Assembly: GCA_905250125.1 (NCBI GenBank)
Contig: CAJNOL010000128.1
Span: 178,086 to 242,085, forward strand
Reading direction: 5' to 3'
Source of the DNA: Rotaria sordida
Taxonomy: Eukaryota > Rotifera > Eurotatoria > Philodinida > Philodinidae
Length of the DNA stretch: 64,000 bases
A program made the position numbers and the translations under genes. Numbering within the stretch: position 1 is the stretch's first letter; the number at the start of each line of letters is the position of its first letter. Below, piece after piece: positions 38,593 to 52,472 of the stretch. Below the pieces are notes generated by a model that was not told the origin of the DNA, made no database searches, and saw only the letters and a program-made list of their open reading frames with translations.

Positions 38593-40146
38593 GATTGATT
38601 CTATTTCATAAAGATGAATTGAAAAATAAAACAAAACAAAAAAAGAACAACATCCATGAAACTGTTCAAAGGTCATGACGACTAAGAACTTTATCCCTCT
38701 TAGATCATTAATAAGATGTCGCCAGTTTTTGACTGAAACACAAAAATATTTGTTTGCTTATATCTGTTCAGCATTTGAAATATCCATATTCAGCACTTTA
38801 TTTTTAAAGATCAAATAGATTAATGTATGATTAAAGCAATTAGTGTATTAATGGTGGAGTTAAGGGGGTGGCTAAGCTTCCATCTACAAGTTTTTTCTGA
38901 TTCCACCACTACAGTGAATGGAGTGCATGTATTTGTAGAAAAACTACATATCCATTTAAGAAATATTGTTTCCTAGTTTAATAATATGCTATATTTATAT
39001 TGTTTGTTTTGTATACTATATCTTCAGAAAATCATTCGATAGAGAAATTTCCGCTCTATAAAATTGTTTCGTGTGTATTTTTCAAATAAATTTTGCTTGT
39101 TGAAGTAAAATTTAAAATATGAACGCTTGCTCAATAATCTAACTATGATTTTTGATATTCTGCAATAAATCTTTGCTCATGAAGATCAATATCAAAAGTA
39201 ATACAATTAGCATCAATGGATAAAGAATTTTGCAGTCTCCACTTCTAGGACTTTTTTAAAGTTCTCGTTGCTGTTGTTCCTAAGAAAAAAATAGCTTGGA
39301 TCTAAAATCGATTGATATTTGTCTACGTATGTCGAAAAACCATGTGTTTCTCAGCGAGAATTCTCGTACTGTCGGATGTGCAATTTAATTTTGAACATAA
39401 TATTGTAACTGCTAAGTTAAAGAGTACAAATGATTAGGTTGTATCGAAATACAAAAGAACAATGGCATAATTCTGTCACATAAAGTTTGTCTCTCGTCAT
39501 CTCGCAAATATTCCCTTTTCAATTCTGAAACATATATTAAAAAATAGAATATTTCGTGGCATACTCGCCATTCCAGAAAATTATTATTAAAAAAATTTGC
39601 ATCATTTTCCGTTGTTTTTTTTTTGACCATTGGATCTCGACGATTGAGGAAGTGTTAATATTTTAAAGGCAACTATGTTTCATAGCCATTTTTGATCTCA
39701 GAACAGAATATATATAGATTTTAAGAGGAAGATTTTCTCTACAAATCTTCATATATTCTATTCTTGAGTCAAAATCGTATAGTTCCCTTTGCATTTCATA
39801 AGGTTTTTTAAATAGTATTGCACGAAACCATGGCATGATTTTTAAATTTTGTTTCTCCGAATTCTTTAAGACTCAAAGAATATTTAAACTTTCGACAATA
39901 CATATAATTAAAACTTGATTTAATCATTCAAAAACTGTTAGTAAGATACTCTTTGTTTTTCTATCAAAAAATTAGTTTATATAGCTGTATTATATTATTA
40001 AAAATAGGAAAAAATTATAAATCATTTGTTTTTCGTAAAGGTATAAAAGGGGAAAGAGATAAGGATTTGTGCAAGTATCGGATTTATATGTTCCGAAAAT
40101 CATATCGAACGAAAAAAAAAAAAAGTTTTTTTTTTCATTTAAATTA
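38593..40146. other. interval between WDR31-type and TRPV genes
   Basis: No gene seen. It should contain the promoter of the WDR31-type gene and the 3' UTR of the TRPV gene (both minus strand). Confidence 0.5.
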
Positions 40147-43100
40147 TTAATGTGCAGTAAGATCAAGTGAATTAAAACTATCTTGTCCTTGTTGATTACG
40201 AAGTAAATCTCGTTTTGTTTTGGCTACATCATTTCCTTTTATTGCTGGATTATGTTGTGAATTAGATATATTTGATTTTGTTTTTGATTGTGTTGATAAA
40301 GTTTCTGGTTCTAAATGTTTTTGAAGTTGATGATAATAATCTACACGCATATTTTCAATTGCAAGTCGTTCATCAGGCTTTTTATAAAAATAAAATAAAA
40401 TATATCAAAATAATTTTGTATTTTTTTTTTTTTTATAATAAAAATACATACAGTTTGAATTAATCTTGTGACTAAAATTCTTGAACCATCAGGCATTTTT
40501 TTTGAATAATTTGATTGTTGAGCTAAACGTTCTTTTCGTGAAACGGATTGTTCAACAATTAACATTATTTTTGCCCATTGTCGAAGCCATTCTTTTTTTC
40601 GTTCATTTACCATTGCATATGTATTACCCATCACTAAATACATTTTTTAAAATCAAAAAACAAATATAAACAATTATAATAACATACTAGCGATAAGCAT
40701 ATTAACAAGAAGTACAGCTGCTGTAACAAGATAAGTTACAAAACAAATCTAAAAATATTATTTTAACAATTAAAAAAAAAAAAAAAGGATTTCTTTTTTT
40801 TTTTTGTTTATTATTTACTTTTCCAATAACTTGTATACCAGTATTAGGATGTAAATAAAAATTTTTATATGCATCAGCAATTTGTTGAAGTGTAACACAA
40901 AACATTCGAAAAAATGTTTTTATAACTGTTGCAAAATCATTTTCACATTCAATTCGTACAAAAAGAACATGTAATGCTTGAGAAAATCCAACCATAAATA
41001 CAAAAAATATTAAACAAAAACGTAATAAATCACCCCGAATCATTGTATATATCATAACAACAAATGGACCAGTTGAACGAAATCCGCTAAACATAAGAAG
41101 AAAAAAAAAATTCGACTTAATAATTATTGAAATAAATTTTCTTTCTTCTTTTTTCTTATTTACCGACAAAAAAAGAAAAAATATGGTGCTCGAGCAAGTA
41201 TAGCATAAGTACAAAGTATATCATCAACAGCAATAGAACATGTTAATCTAGCTGGTACCATTGCTGCTGTTAATAAACAAGAGAAAAGAAATAAAACTCT
41301 TGTTGGATCATTAACATAAATAAAATAATCTAATTTAAAATGTTGATAAGAAAATTCACGCATAGTCATTATGAGATACATCAATGAACCTAGAACGCTT
41401 AAACCATCGAGAATATTAAGAGCCTATTAAGAAGAAACAAAAAACAATAGAAATATAGATTTCTTATTATTTTTTTCTTTTTGATTTCTTACTAATGCTA
41501 TTGGTTCGAATTGACGTTTTCTAAAAATATTTTTCATACTCATATTTATGATTGTATGATTAGTATTATCATATGATTGTGTGTACCATAAAAATTTTGT
41601 ATAATGACATTTACATTCAGGACGATCAGCTATTATAGATTTGATTTTATTTTCTTCTTTATCAATTATTTCATCAACAATACATGATCGTGGAACACGA
41701 TAATAACCACGAACAATTAATGCAAGTAAACAAATAGCAAAATAAAGTGCAAATATACCCATACGTTGAAAAAATCTTTGAAAAGAAAAAAATTACTAAA
41801 TTTTATTTTTAAATAAAGATAAAATTACTTAAATTTTATAAATGTACGCCATTTTTCATTTAATAATTGAACAATTAAACCATCCATCATATCTAAATGA
41901 CCGGCTGATTCCTATAAAAGAAAAACAATCTTAGTTTTTAATAGTCTATACGTTTAATAAATGAAGGTATCGCATATACTGATTTCATCTTCACGTGTAA
42001 CAATGTCCATATATGTCGTTTTCATTTCAAAATTTTCTATCTTAATATTTATGAAAAATGCTCTACCGATTTAAAAATTATCCAATTCTTTGAATAATAC
42101 AAATCATAGAAATTAATTTCCTATGATTATCTATTATATACGAAAGAACATAGTTCAGATCATTAGAAAGATCTCCAACGTTACCTGCATTATAAATATA
42201 TTCATCTTAACTGTTTTATTTATATTACCAGTTTTTTTTTCTACTTACTCCTCGTACAATAATATTAAGTGCACTGGTATCATTCAATGAACCATCTTTT
42301 CCAATTGTATCAATATCATCTAATGGATAACCAGCACAAGTTACATTTCCATATTGCCAATAGATAATACGAGTCTTTTGTAGAATATGATCAAACATCT
42401 AAAACCATATTCGAAAACTTTATTTTCATAGAAGAAACAATAAGAATTTTCTTACATCTTTATGAGCTTTAACAGCAGCAAGTGTTAATGGTGTTAAACC
42501 TTGACGATTTTTAATATCTAAAGATGCACCTAATTCACAAAGTAAATCAACCATTGGCTATTCAAAATAAAATTCATTAATAAAATGAAATATATACATA
42601 ATTAAAAACTAACAATTCGATTATATATAACACACATATGTAAAGCAGTATTTCCATTTGAATCTTGACAATTTGTATCCGCACCTTTAGCAGTTAATAA
42701 TCTAACAGATTCTTCTTGTTGTAGAACAGCCGCAAATGAAAGTGGATATTCACCAAAATAACAAAAACCTACATAATCTGTTGCTACACTTACATCAGGA
42801 CATTCTTTTGTTACATTATCCACTCTATAAAATAATATTAAACAAACTGATTATTATTTTCTCTTATCGTACCGACTCGATTTTTGATCTTCTGGTGAGA
42901 AAAATTTTCCACAACAACGTTGTGTAAAATCAACACCAGCGTCCAGTAAAAATTTAACTGTTGCTGGTTCTTCATTTACAATAGCAATATGAAGAACATT
43001 TTCACCTTTAATAAAAAAAAAAAAAAAAAACGAAAATAATTAAATAAACTAAAAACAAAAAATTTTCTATTCTATTTAACTAACCATAATATTCATCACC

Positions 43101-43761
43101 CATATATAAATCATCAATCATTTTTGGATAATGTCTTAAAAGTCTTTTAGCTAAAGCTGTATGAACAGGACTTGATGATAGAAAACATACATGAAGTATT
43201 TGTTCACCAACACCACCACGTTGATCAAGATCCCAACAAACATGTTTTGTTTCTTCTCCTAGATTTAAAAAAAAAAAAATAATAAATATTTAAATTTTTT
43301 TTATTTTTTTAAATAACCGTTTGCTTGTTCTTCTTCGAGTGGTTTAGCCGTTGTAACAATATTTTTAACTTTCGTAAATGTATTATTTCGTCGTCGAACA
43401 ATTTCACTAATCGTTACCTAAACAAAAAGATATTTTACATAAAAAGAAAAAAAAAACTTAAGTATTTTTTTTCTGCCTACCAATTTTCCTTCGCCATCAT
43501 TATAAAGAAATCTTGGAATATGTTCACGTATAAGTGCATCAATGTGGGTATAATCTTTTGTACGATTAGCAACACGCATGACTTCAATGAATTCACCACC
43601 ACCCTAAATATGATTGTTTTTTTTTTTTTTTTTGAAAATTTTCATAATAAAGAAAATATATTCACTGTCATATCAACAAAACGATAAAGTTCAGGTCCTT
43701 GTCCACCTGAATTTATTTGAGCTTTAACGCCAGAAGCGACTTCCGATGTTGTATTACCCAT
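40147..43761 (-). CDS. TRPV-type cation channel (Nanchung/Inactive/OSM-9-like)
   Basis: Fifteen minus-strand exons: 43761-43666, 43603-43481, 43417-43318, 43258-43085, 43005-42873, 42824-42614, 42557-42456, 42398-42249, 41911-41829, 41775-41493, 41423-41164, 41086-40819, 40748-40688, 40633-40452 and 40377-40147; 818 residues. The N-terminus starts MGNTTS. Ankyrin repeats occupy about 105-350 ([49 protein letters not shown]). Six membrane segments follow: S1 about 397, S2 about 490, S3 about 527, S4 about 560-590, S5 about 593, and S6 ending [15 protein letters not shown] (about 670-686). The TRP helix is [10 protein letters not shown]. The tail is short and basic. VNMLIAMMGNTY and the ankyrin set mark the TRPV family; invertebrate members are calcium channels of sensory cilia. 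The pore region reads [16 protein letters not shown] and lacks the GMGD filter of TRPV1. Confidence 0.93.
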
Positions 43762-45059
43762 ACAAGATTGTTAGTAAAATAAACGACTGACGATGATTAT
43801 GATTGAGTTGAAATATTCAATTGAACGTTTTTCTTTTTCATCGATGTTGACGGAAAAGAAAAAAAAAGAAGGAAAAACTCTTATATATGTCCGTAATTGG
43901 AACGAGTGCCGTTTTATGTTATATAAAAAATTGAAGAAACGGAAAGTTGCATGAAGAAAAATTTTGCCTGTTATATAAACGGTTAGAGGAAATAGTGAGT
44001 GATCGATTAGAAATGCTTATTAACGTTTAATGAGAGAATGGTGTTTCTCATAGTAAAGAAAAAAAGTTTATTTTAAAAATAGAAAAAAACTAAAACCAAA
44101 TGTTTGTCGAGTCATATACGAAATATTTGTTTTTCTTATCATAATAATATAAATTTTCAAATATTTTTTATTGATTTTATTTCGTTTATAATAATAAAGA
44201 AATTTTAATGCATTTTTTTTGCAAATATTTGTTTGACTTTATTCTTATAGAATGTTTGTTTATGTGTCAATCGAAGATCTTGAATTGTTGAGTAGAATTC
44301 ACGTAGAATTGCTAATTAATATGAAGTATTGTATATAAAACTGAATTATATGTATATTCTCAAAAAATTTCTACAAATCAATGAACTTTTAGATTTCTTC
44401 TGATAATCAATTAATTGATATAAACTATTCATGAAACAAAAGATTGTATTTTTTGTCTTTTCCGAGGACTTTTATACAAAGTCATTATCTAAAAAGCTTC
44501 CTACAATGATTACCGATAACAACATGTTGTTTTCAACAGACCATAGTGATAAATATTGTATTGAGTAGTATAAGTTCTGACATTAGTTAGCAAAACAAAA
44601 AAACTCATGCGATTCACGTCAGCACTCAAGAAGCTAATCTTTCTATCACTCACTAATGAGCAACGTTTTATTGATGGAGTCATAATTGTTCAGATTCTGA
44701 TACACGATTCTATTAAAAAAAACTGATCAAAAGCCTTAAGTCTAATTGGAACAAAGAATCGGCTGAGATACTTTTCTGTGCTACTAAACATTCTTCTATA
44801 TGATACAATTGGTATTCATGTGTAAATTGCTGCATCCTTTTGTTTCTCCTGTCGATGTACGCACTGGTGATTACTACTTTGAGAAAATATGCAAGAAAAA
44901 CTATGATCATTTTATTCTTATAGACAAAGTCGCAGAAAAGTAAAATTCGAATGACTTGTTGTCTTTTTAGTTCATGCATATTTTGATAGAGCTTGATGAG
45001 CTAGTCAAGAATATATAGTTTTTATTTCAATTCGACCGCTGATTGACTGAAAAAAATGA
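43762..45059. other. TRPV 5' flank, gene-free
   Basis: No gene seen on either strand. The promoter of the minus-strand TRPV gene should lie in the first few hundred bases. Confidence 0.5.
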
Positions 45060-46187
45060 TAAAAAGTTCGAACAACTGAAAATGTAGTATGGGCCATTAT
45101 GAACTCGCTTTTTATTTACAGAAATCATCAAATTTCAATTGTGTGATCTTGTCAAGTTTGATAAAAACATTTTATTTTGATTTAGCATAAAAGACACTGA
45201 ATAGAAAAGTATTATTCGATTAGAATTAAAACAAATAAGGTTAAAAAAGTTTCGTCCGATATACATAGCTCGATCATAACTCATAATGTGTATCTGTCAG
45301 GATTCTTGTAAGCCTATCTAACCTTTTGTAACAAGAGATAGAAGCAAGGCTGTTATTTAATGAGAATTACCAGGTCGCGAACTACAAAAGTACGTATGTA
45401 AGATATTTTTTTAGTTTCTTGATAGTAACAATAGATAAAAGAATGAAAAATGTGTTTGTATTTAGTGATTTTTATTGTCATGATCTATCAGTTAAAAAGC
45501 AAAATAGATATCATATTCAAAATTAGCGTTAAAAACTGTATCGAATCATGTATGTTTTAATGAAAACTGTTTCCGATAGACAATACACTTCTGATCATCC
45601 TCAGGTTCATTTTTCTGAAATTTCGCTCCAAAGGATCGATTTTTCACAGAAAAAATGATTCTTAAAATATATACGATTCGACGCAGTTTTTGACACTAAT
45701 TCTAAATATGCTATCTATTTCGCTTTTTAACGGGTCATGAAAATAAAAACCACTAAATATGAACCCATTTTTTACTTCTTTATTTAATTTTGCTGCCGAA
45801 TAAGAAAAAAATTCAATTTTCTCAGCAAAGTTACAAAAAAAACTAAATAAGTAATTTTGTAGTTGATGATCTGGTAATTTTAATGAGATACGACACTTGC
45901 TTCTATCTCTTGTTTAAAGAAAACCTAGATAAGCTTACAAGAATATTCACAGATAAGTACTACGAGGTGTGATCGAGATACGTATATCGGACGAGATTGT
46001 TTTAACCTTATTTGCTCTGATTCTAATCAAATAACATTTTTCTATTCAGTTTCTTTTATGCTGATCTAGAATATAATATTTTCAAAAAGTTTGTAAAATA
46101 AGCATAGTTGAAATTCGATACTTTCTGTAGAAAAACAAAAACTTACTATTATAAATACTACATTCTTACTCATTCGAAGTTTTTAAG
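45060..46187. mobile_element. 1.1 kb palindromic (foldback) element
   Basis: Two arms of about 540 bases mirror each other around about 45625. Pairs include AATGTAGTAT (45081) against ATACTACATT (about 46156), CAAATAAGGTTAAAA (about 45231) against TTTTAACCTTATTTG (about 46001), and ACAAGAGATAGAAGCAAG (about 45331) against CTTGCTTCTATCTCTTGT (about 45897). Arm identity is visibly lower than in the 25.1 kb element, so it is older. No coding content. Confidence 0.85.
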
Positions 46188-49060
46188 GTTTCATTACAGC
46201 TAAATAGTAGTTAAATCAATATGATAATTCTATTGATTCGTGGCCAACTTCGTTAAGTTCTATCAGACTACATATAAATAAACGAGAAAAAACATTCACA
46301 GTATACTACAAATAGGATAGAGCAAACTCTTGAGAGATTTGTGGGAGATAAAAAGAAACAAGATTATTATCTCATTTGTTCGATGTAAATAAACATCTGT
46401 ATTTGATACTTTTGATAATAATATATTCAATAATAGTAAAAAGACAGAAACTTTCAAGAATCAAAACAAACAAATATTACAAAGAATAGTAAAGTCTAAC
46501 AATTCATGTCATAATTATTAAAGTATTTTTTCACTGTCTCTAACTGATACATAACCTGAAGGAAAAGAAGAGGCAGTCAAAAACAGTTAGTAATCGAACC
46601 ATTGTCGAAAAGATGAAAAAAGAAGTTGTTTGAAAGATGTTGCCATTGTAACATTAATTAATGATACTAGCATAAGACTACTTAGTTCAACCATCGTTTG
46701 ACTATAGTGTTCAAAACTTTTTATTTATAGAGCTAAATAGCAACATGAATGACATCAATAGTAATGATTGTTTTAATAGAATCATAAAATGAAGAGTTGT
46801 CAACATTGTTAGTACATTTATTGATCTCGATTTACACATCGATTTTATAACCAACATTAACGAAAAGAAGACTTCTATCATTTTTTTTTCCTATAACATT
46901 TAATCTAATAACAATTTCGTTTGTTCATGATATGTCATGAATAAATTCAATTTATATTTTTTCTGAAAATAATGCAAGACAAAAGGAATGTGCCAAGGAA
47001 TTCATCTATAATGCGCATTCAGAAATCTCAAAGGAATATGATCAAAATACTACTAACTCCATGAATTTCATTGATACAAGTGATGGCGCATGCAATCAAA
47101 ATATGCTTCAACTCGACCAATCTTTCGTGTTGTGAATAATTCGTCGATAATGTTTCTGAACTAATGAAAAAAAAATACCTTGACAAACTGGAACAGGAAT
47201 ACCATTGTCGTTAACTAATTAGATGACAGATGTCTCATTGTTTTCTCTATTTGATACTGATTCAACCAATAAGTACTATGAAAGTCGACATCATCAATAA
47301 AATGAGTTTTTTTTTCTTACATTATCTTGATGAACATATCGATAAACTTGACTCCAAACAATTCACGAGTAATTAACATTCAGTTTCATTTATCATATAT
47401 TATGGTCAAATTCTCTTGTAGAAAGATTTTAATCAGTTGATAGAAACGAAAGATAATTAGCTATCTATTAATAATTTGTTATGCACTAGTACAAATGATA
47501 AGATTTTTTTCTTCCAGTTCGTTTATCAAAGTATTGCTGATTCCAATCTGATGAATAACTTATTTATCATGACAGTTGATCCAACAATGATGTCTACTCC
47601 TTTCAATAACATTCGTGAATGTTAACTATCATCAGACAGAGAAAAGAAAAATGTTCTCTTTTTTTTTATGCATTCCATGTGTCACATCAATCATCTTTGA
47701 TCCGTAGAATCAACATTCACTAATGATAACTGCCTCACAATTAGATACTTTTGAGTAGTTGTATATGATTGAAAACATTTCTTAATAAAAAAAAAGAATG
47801 ACATTGACTAAATAATTTATTAATTAAATTTAAACAGTTCGGTAAAGTTCAACAGATGGTTGTATTCATACCTGATTAAACATCTGATGATCTGTGAAAT
47901 AGATATTATTTGATCGAAATACTCACATATACTCACAAGAAATTTCTAGAAATAATCATATTTTATAAAAATATCAATTGTAATTATGGAAATGATTCTT
48001 CCATCAAATCACTCTAATTTATCTACTTTCTATAATACCATTGACCTTGTCTACGAAAAGATAGACAAATATTCAAAATCACTTATTTCATACGAAATAG
48101 TATATAGAATCAAACGAAAATGACTTTCTTCAAATCCTTCTGATCTAGTTATTTTCTAGAACACTATTGATTCAAGTCATGACAAAACAGATGAATAATC
48201 AAAAATACTTTTTTATTTTTTTAGAAAGGTGTACTTCAAACTAAACAACTTCGATGAACTATGAATCATTCTATACTTAACCTTATAGTTTAGAAAGAGA
48301 GAATTGACATTGAGAGAAAAAAGAATGTCAATATTCTTTAATTTATCGAAAATAAATAAATAATAAATAGAAAAGAAGAAAATTTTTTTATGTTAATCAA
48401 TGCACGTGAGTACACGAAGAATTTCCTCAGAATTTGATCTTCTTCTTCTTTTGCTCTATTATAATCACAACTTGTTGAATCAATAAATATAAAGAGGAAG
48501 TTCTATTCATAGGGTTCATTGTTTGAAATACCGATGAATTTATATGACATTTGAAGGAAAGAGAAAAACTCGTATTAGAATTTGTTTTACACATTTATTC
48601 TGCTTTTAAATGATTAATGTTAAATGACAGATGGCAATTGTAGTCTTTATATTAAAGAATTTCAATTATCTTGAAAACTAATCAATATTACTTTCATTTT
48701 CTATCATTCTTCATCATCAATATCAAATAAATTCAATATTTTAAATTATTCTCTTCTTCGTTGTTAGATAAATTAATTTGATTAAAAAATCGAACAAAAA
48801 AAAAATTTTTTTTTGTCATGGAACAGCAGAAAAGAAAGTAATTAACAATCTTCACTAGAAAGTCAATCAACATTAAAAAATAAAAATAAATGACAACAGA
48901 AACTATACACAAAAAAAGAAAGAAGAAGAAGAAGAAGAAAGCATTAATATGGAAAGAACAAAAAAGAAGAAAGTTACAAATTAATAACGAAATACTCATG
49001 ATCATCCATTGGTTTGACTTGAATATTTATACTAAAAAACAAAAAATAAAAGAAATAAAT
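46188..49060. other. gene-free interval
   Basis: No supported gene. Ordinary AT-rich DNA with a (GAA)n-like tract near 48915-48940. A few coding-like snatches around 46980-47640 do not form a gene. Confidence 0.4.
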
Positions 49061-52000
49061 TTAATAAATATTTAAAAGAAAAAAGAAGAAACAAACCATC
49101 TGTTCTTGTAATAATTTGATTGTTTGTTTATCTTGTTCTTTTTCTTTACGTAATGTTGTTATTTCCTTAAATAGAATTTTTTTTTTAATTAAAAGAAAAC
49201 AAAAAAACAATGAATAATCTTTTATTTTTCATACTTTAAGTAAATCATCATAAGATGAATTTTCATCGATTAAATTACGAACATTTCCATCGGCAAGACT
49301 TGTTGAATAACGTCTTGAACTAAACATAGGATCATGATATTCATGAAATGAACCAACCATTGAATCCTAAAAAAAGTTCTTTAGTTTAGTTTTTTTTTAA
49401 ACTTTCTTTAAATAAAAACTAACCGTCATATTAGCACCATCAGAATGTTTAAGTAATCGATCAAGTTGATGAAGAATTGTTTTAATAACCATAACATCTT
49501 TCATAACTTGTCGATAAGATTCAATATCCATTGTTATTTGTTCAGCATCTTCAAGGCGTGGTAAATAACTTGATGGTGGTTTTAATGAAACTGAACGTGT
49601 CATTAATCTTCTACAAATATAAATGTTGTTGTTGTTTTTTTTCTCGACATATATCAATAAAGATGAATATTTATTTTTCTTACCGATTTTGTTCATTATC
49701 AATATTATGATCCATTTGATTACTTAATCGATTTAATTCATCAAGTGATTCACGTAAACTAGCATTTATTGTATCACTTAGAGTTGTTGAATATTTAGTT
49801 GTAGTAGTTGAACGATGTTCTTTCGATGTCGGTTGATAATGAGGAATATTTGGTTTCGTTGGTGTAACAGACATTAATTTAGTATGTTGTTTATTTGGTT
49901 CAATTGAAGATGAAGGTAATGAATCTATTCGATCACTTAAATAAAGAAAAAAAAATTATTCAGACACTTAAATATTTTTTTTCATAGAACTAAATCAACC
50001 ATCGACCTCAGTAAATAATACTAGCATATGACAAAAAAAAAAAATAACATAAAGGAATTAAATACTCATGTAAAAGATAAACAGAAAGAAAAAAAGAAAA
50101 CGTTCTTAGCACATTCTTTTGTTTTTAAATAGATTCAACTGTATACAAAAGTAAAAATCAATAATATCTTACTTTTTACAAGTAGATTTGATGGTAACTG
50201 TATCATCATAATCACATATTAAATCATCTGATTTCAGACTACAATTATCATCTTCAAGTAATGTATCTTGGTTCAGTACATCTGAAATAGCTGATGATCC
50301 AGACAACATACTAATAGCCCGTTGTCGATGTTTATTCCCCTGAGAAAGATGTGCAGATGGAGGTTGATTGGAAGTAGACTTTACATTTCCATAGGTTGAA
50401 TCATTTTGATGAGATAAAGGTATTTCTGGAGGTATTATTGCTTTTGAATCATTTTTCTATTTTAAAAAAAATGATGTTCTTTTATATGATCAAAGTTATC
50501 TTATTATTTTTTACTCGATTATTCGTTGTTTTAGATATTGATGATGATTGTTTATTTTCTTGATTAATAACTAATGTTTCAGGTGATGAAATTGAACTAG
50601 CTACGGGTGAACCATTAGCTGTTGATAATGGCGTACGACGTGTAAAGAAATTCATACGTTTTTGTGTTTTATAACGATCACGTATAGTATTGACATCAGT
50701 TTTTATAATTGTCGTTGTTGTTGTTGTCGTCGCAGACTGTGATGATGATGATGGAGCAGAAGAAGGAGGGGGTGGAGGAGAAGCAATAGATGATGATGAA
50801 GATGTCGCAGAAGTTCGTGATGGTGTTCTTGAACGCATACGACTAGCTGCTGTTGGTGCTTGAATATTTGATTTAACATTTGGTTTTGTTATTGATGAAT
50901 CTCCATGACGAGGAGACGTCAATATTTTAGCTTTAGAAGTGTTATTATTTGTTGTTGTTGTTGTTGTTGTTGTTGAAGATGGAATAGATCGATTTGGTGT
51001 CGGTTTTGATATTGTTGGAGCTTTTGCTAAACGTTGAGAAGAAATTGATGATGATGATGATGAATTAGCGCTGACATTCGATGTTGGACTAATCGAACGA
51101 CTACGTGATGCATATGTTGATGCTCGTGATTGAGGTAATCCGGGTGCAGTTGGTCGTGGTATAAAACCAAACCGTGTTTGCATTGTTGTTGGTGGTGGTG
51201 GACGATTTGTTATTGACATTGGTGTTATAGAACCTAAAAAAACAAAAATTTCAAAATATTATGTATAATTAACTGTCGACTGAAAAAAAAGGTTATTATA
51301 ATAAAATAAAGAAAGAAAAAAGTGTGGATCGATAGATGTTAACATTTTTGTTCGTTCGCTATTGATCTCATGTTTTTTTTTGTGTCTATACATTTTTTGT
51401 CACCGTTATTCGATGAGGAAGCATAGCATTAAAAGAAAGAGAATCAGCGAACAACACTGCGAAAAAAAACAGCATAGGAAAAAAATGCTCGTTGTTGTTC
51501 GCTGGAAAGGAGCAGAACTATTTTTTTTTTCTTTTCTATGACTCATACATAAGCACCCATAGGGCCGCTCAGCTTAGTATATACATAAGCAGTGACTTTT
51601 TTCTTTCTTTCTGTAAATAGACACAAAGAAAAGAATGACCCGTATCTCGGGTATAAATGGAATAGGTGTACAACTGTTCTATTCACAGAACTATACATAT
51701 ATATATATATAAAGATTGATACGACAAAAAACAATCACACTATCGTTGATACTCGCGTGTCCAACTGCCACACAATTGCTATTGAAGAATATGAATAGAT
51801 CAACACTTCAAGAGAATAAGAGAAAATAACGAAGAAAGAGAAAGAAAAAAAAAAGAAGTATATGGAAATATGAGACAATAAACAGATTCGTCTCCGTAAT
51901 CTTCACAAGATGCCTGTAGTATTGATAACATTTGCGTATGTGTGTGTAAGAGAAAGATATGACGGCCCAATGAAAATATGCAACAAATTTTTTTTTCTTT

Positions 52001-52472
52001 TAATCATACCTGTTTGATTAGTTGAAATAGCAGTTGATGTTACATTTTTAGGTCTTATAGTTATAGTTGCTTGCTGTGATTGTGGTGGATGATAGGCAGG
52101 TAATCGAGTTTTTGGCACCGGGATTCGAGGTGGAACCTGTGGTACAGATGATGCTGACGACATCCGACTGATAATATTCGAATTATTGTTATTATTATTA
52201 TTATTACTATTTGTATTAGAAGAATATAATTGTATTAAACTATTTGTATCTGTTTGATGAAAGAAAGGTTTTGTTGATGACAATAGGTCAAAATCTGTAG
52301 ACAAACAATAAGAATGTTGATATTGATGATTTGGAACTATATTTAATGGTAATGATGACAAAGGTGGAGGTGATTTAAGATCAAGGACGATTGAGTTCTT
52401 TGATGCTGCTCGATTATATTCTTGCGGTCGTTGCTTCTGTCGATGTCTTGCTGTTGATGTGCAAGTTCCCAT
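49061..52472 (-). CDS. Ser-rich protein with C-terminal coiled coil (possibly CCSER-like)
   Basis: Minus-strand exons: 52472-52010, 51233-50515, 50456-50173, 49935-49684, 49610-49424, 49366-49235 and 49165-49061. All splice sites are GT-AG with matching phases; 713 residues. It starts MGTCTSTARHR, which fits an N-myristoylation signal. The body (about 30-570) is Ser/Thr/Pro/Asn-rich, basic and mostly disordered, with poly-Asn and poly-Thr runs and SxIP-like stretches (SKPTPNRSIPSS). An acidic patch, LLEDDNCSLKSDDLICDYDD, precedes helical segments, MDIESYRQVMKDVMVIKTIL and then EITTLRKEKEQDKQTIKLLQEQM. This layout resembles the CCSER/FAM190 cytoskeletal family, but I cannot confirm homology. 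The last residues depend on whether a donor at 49096 is used; read-through adds 11 residues. A longer first methionine upstream is possible. Confidence 0.8.

Noticed and set aside
46980-47640. Coding-like snatches between TRPV and the coiled-coil gene
   Set aside because: Stops in every frame, no splice-supported chain and no recognisable domain.
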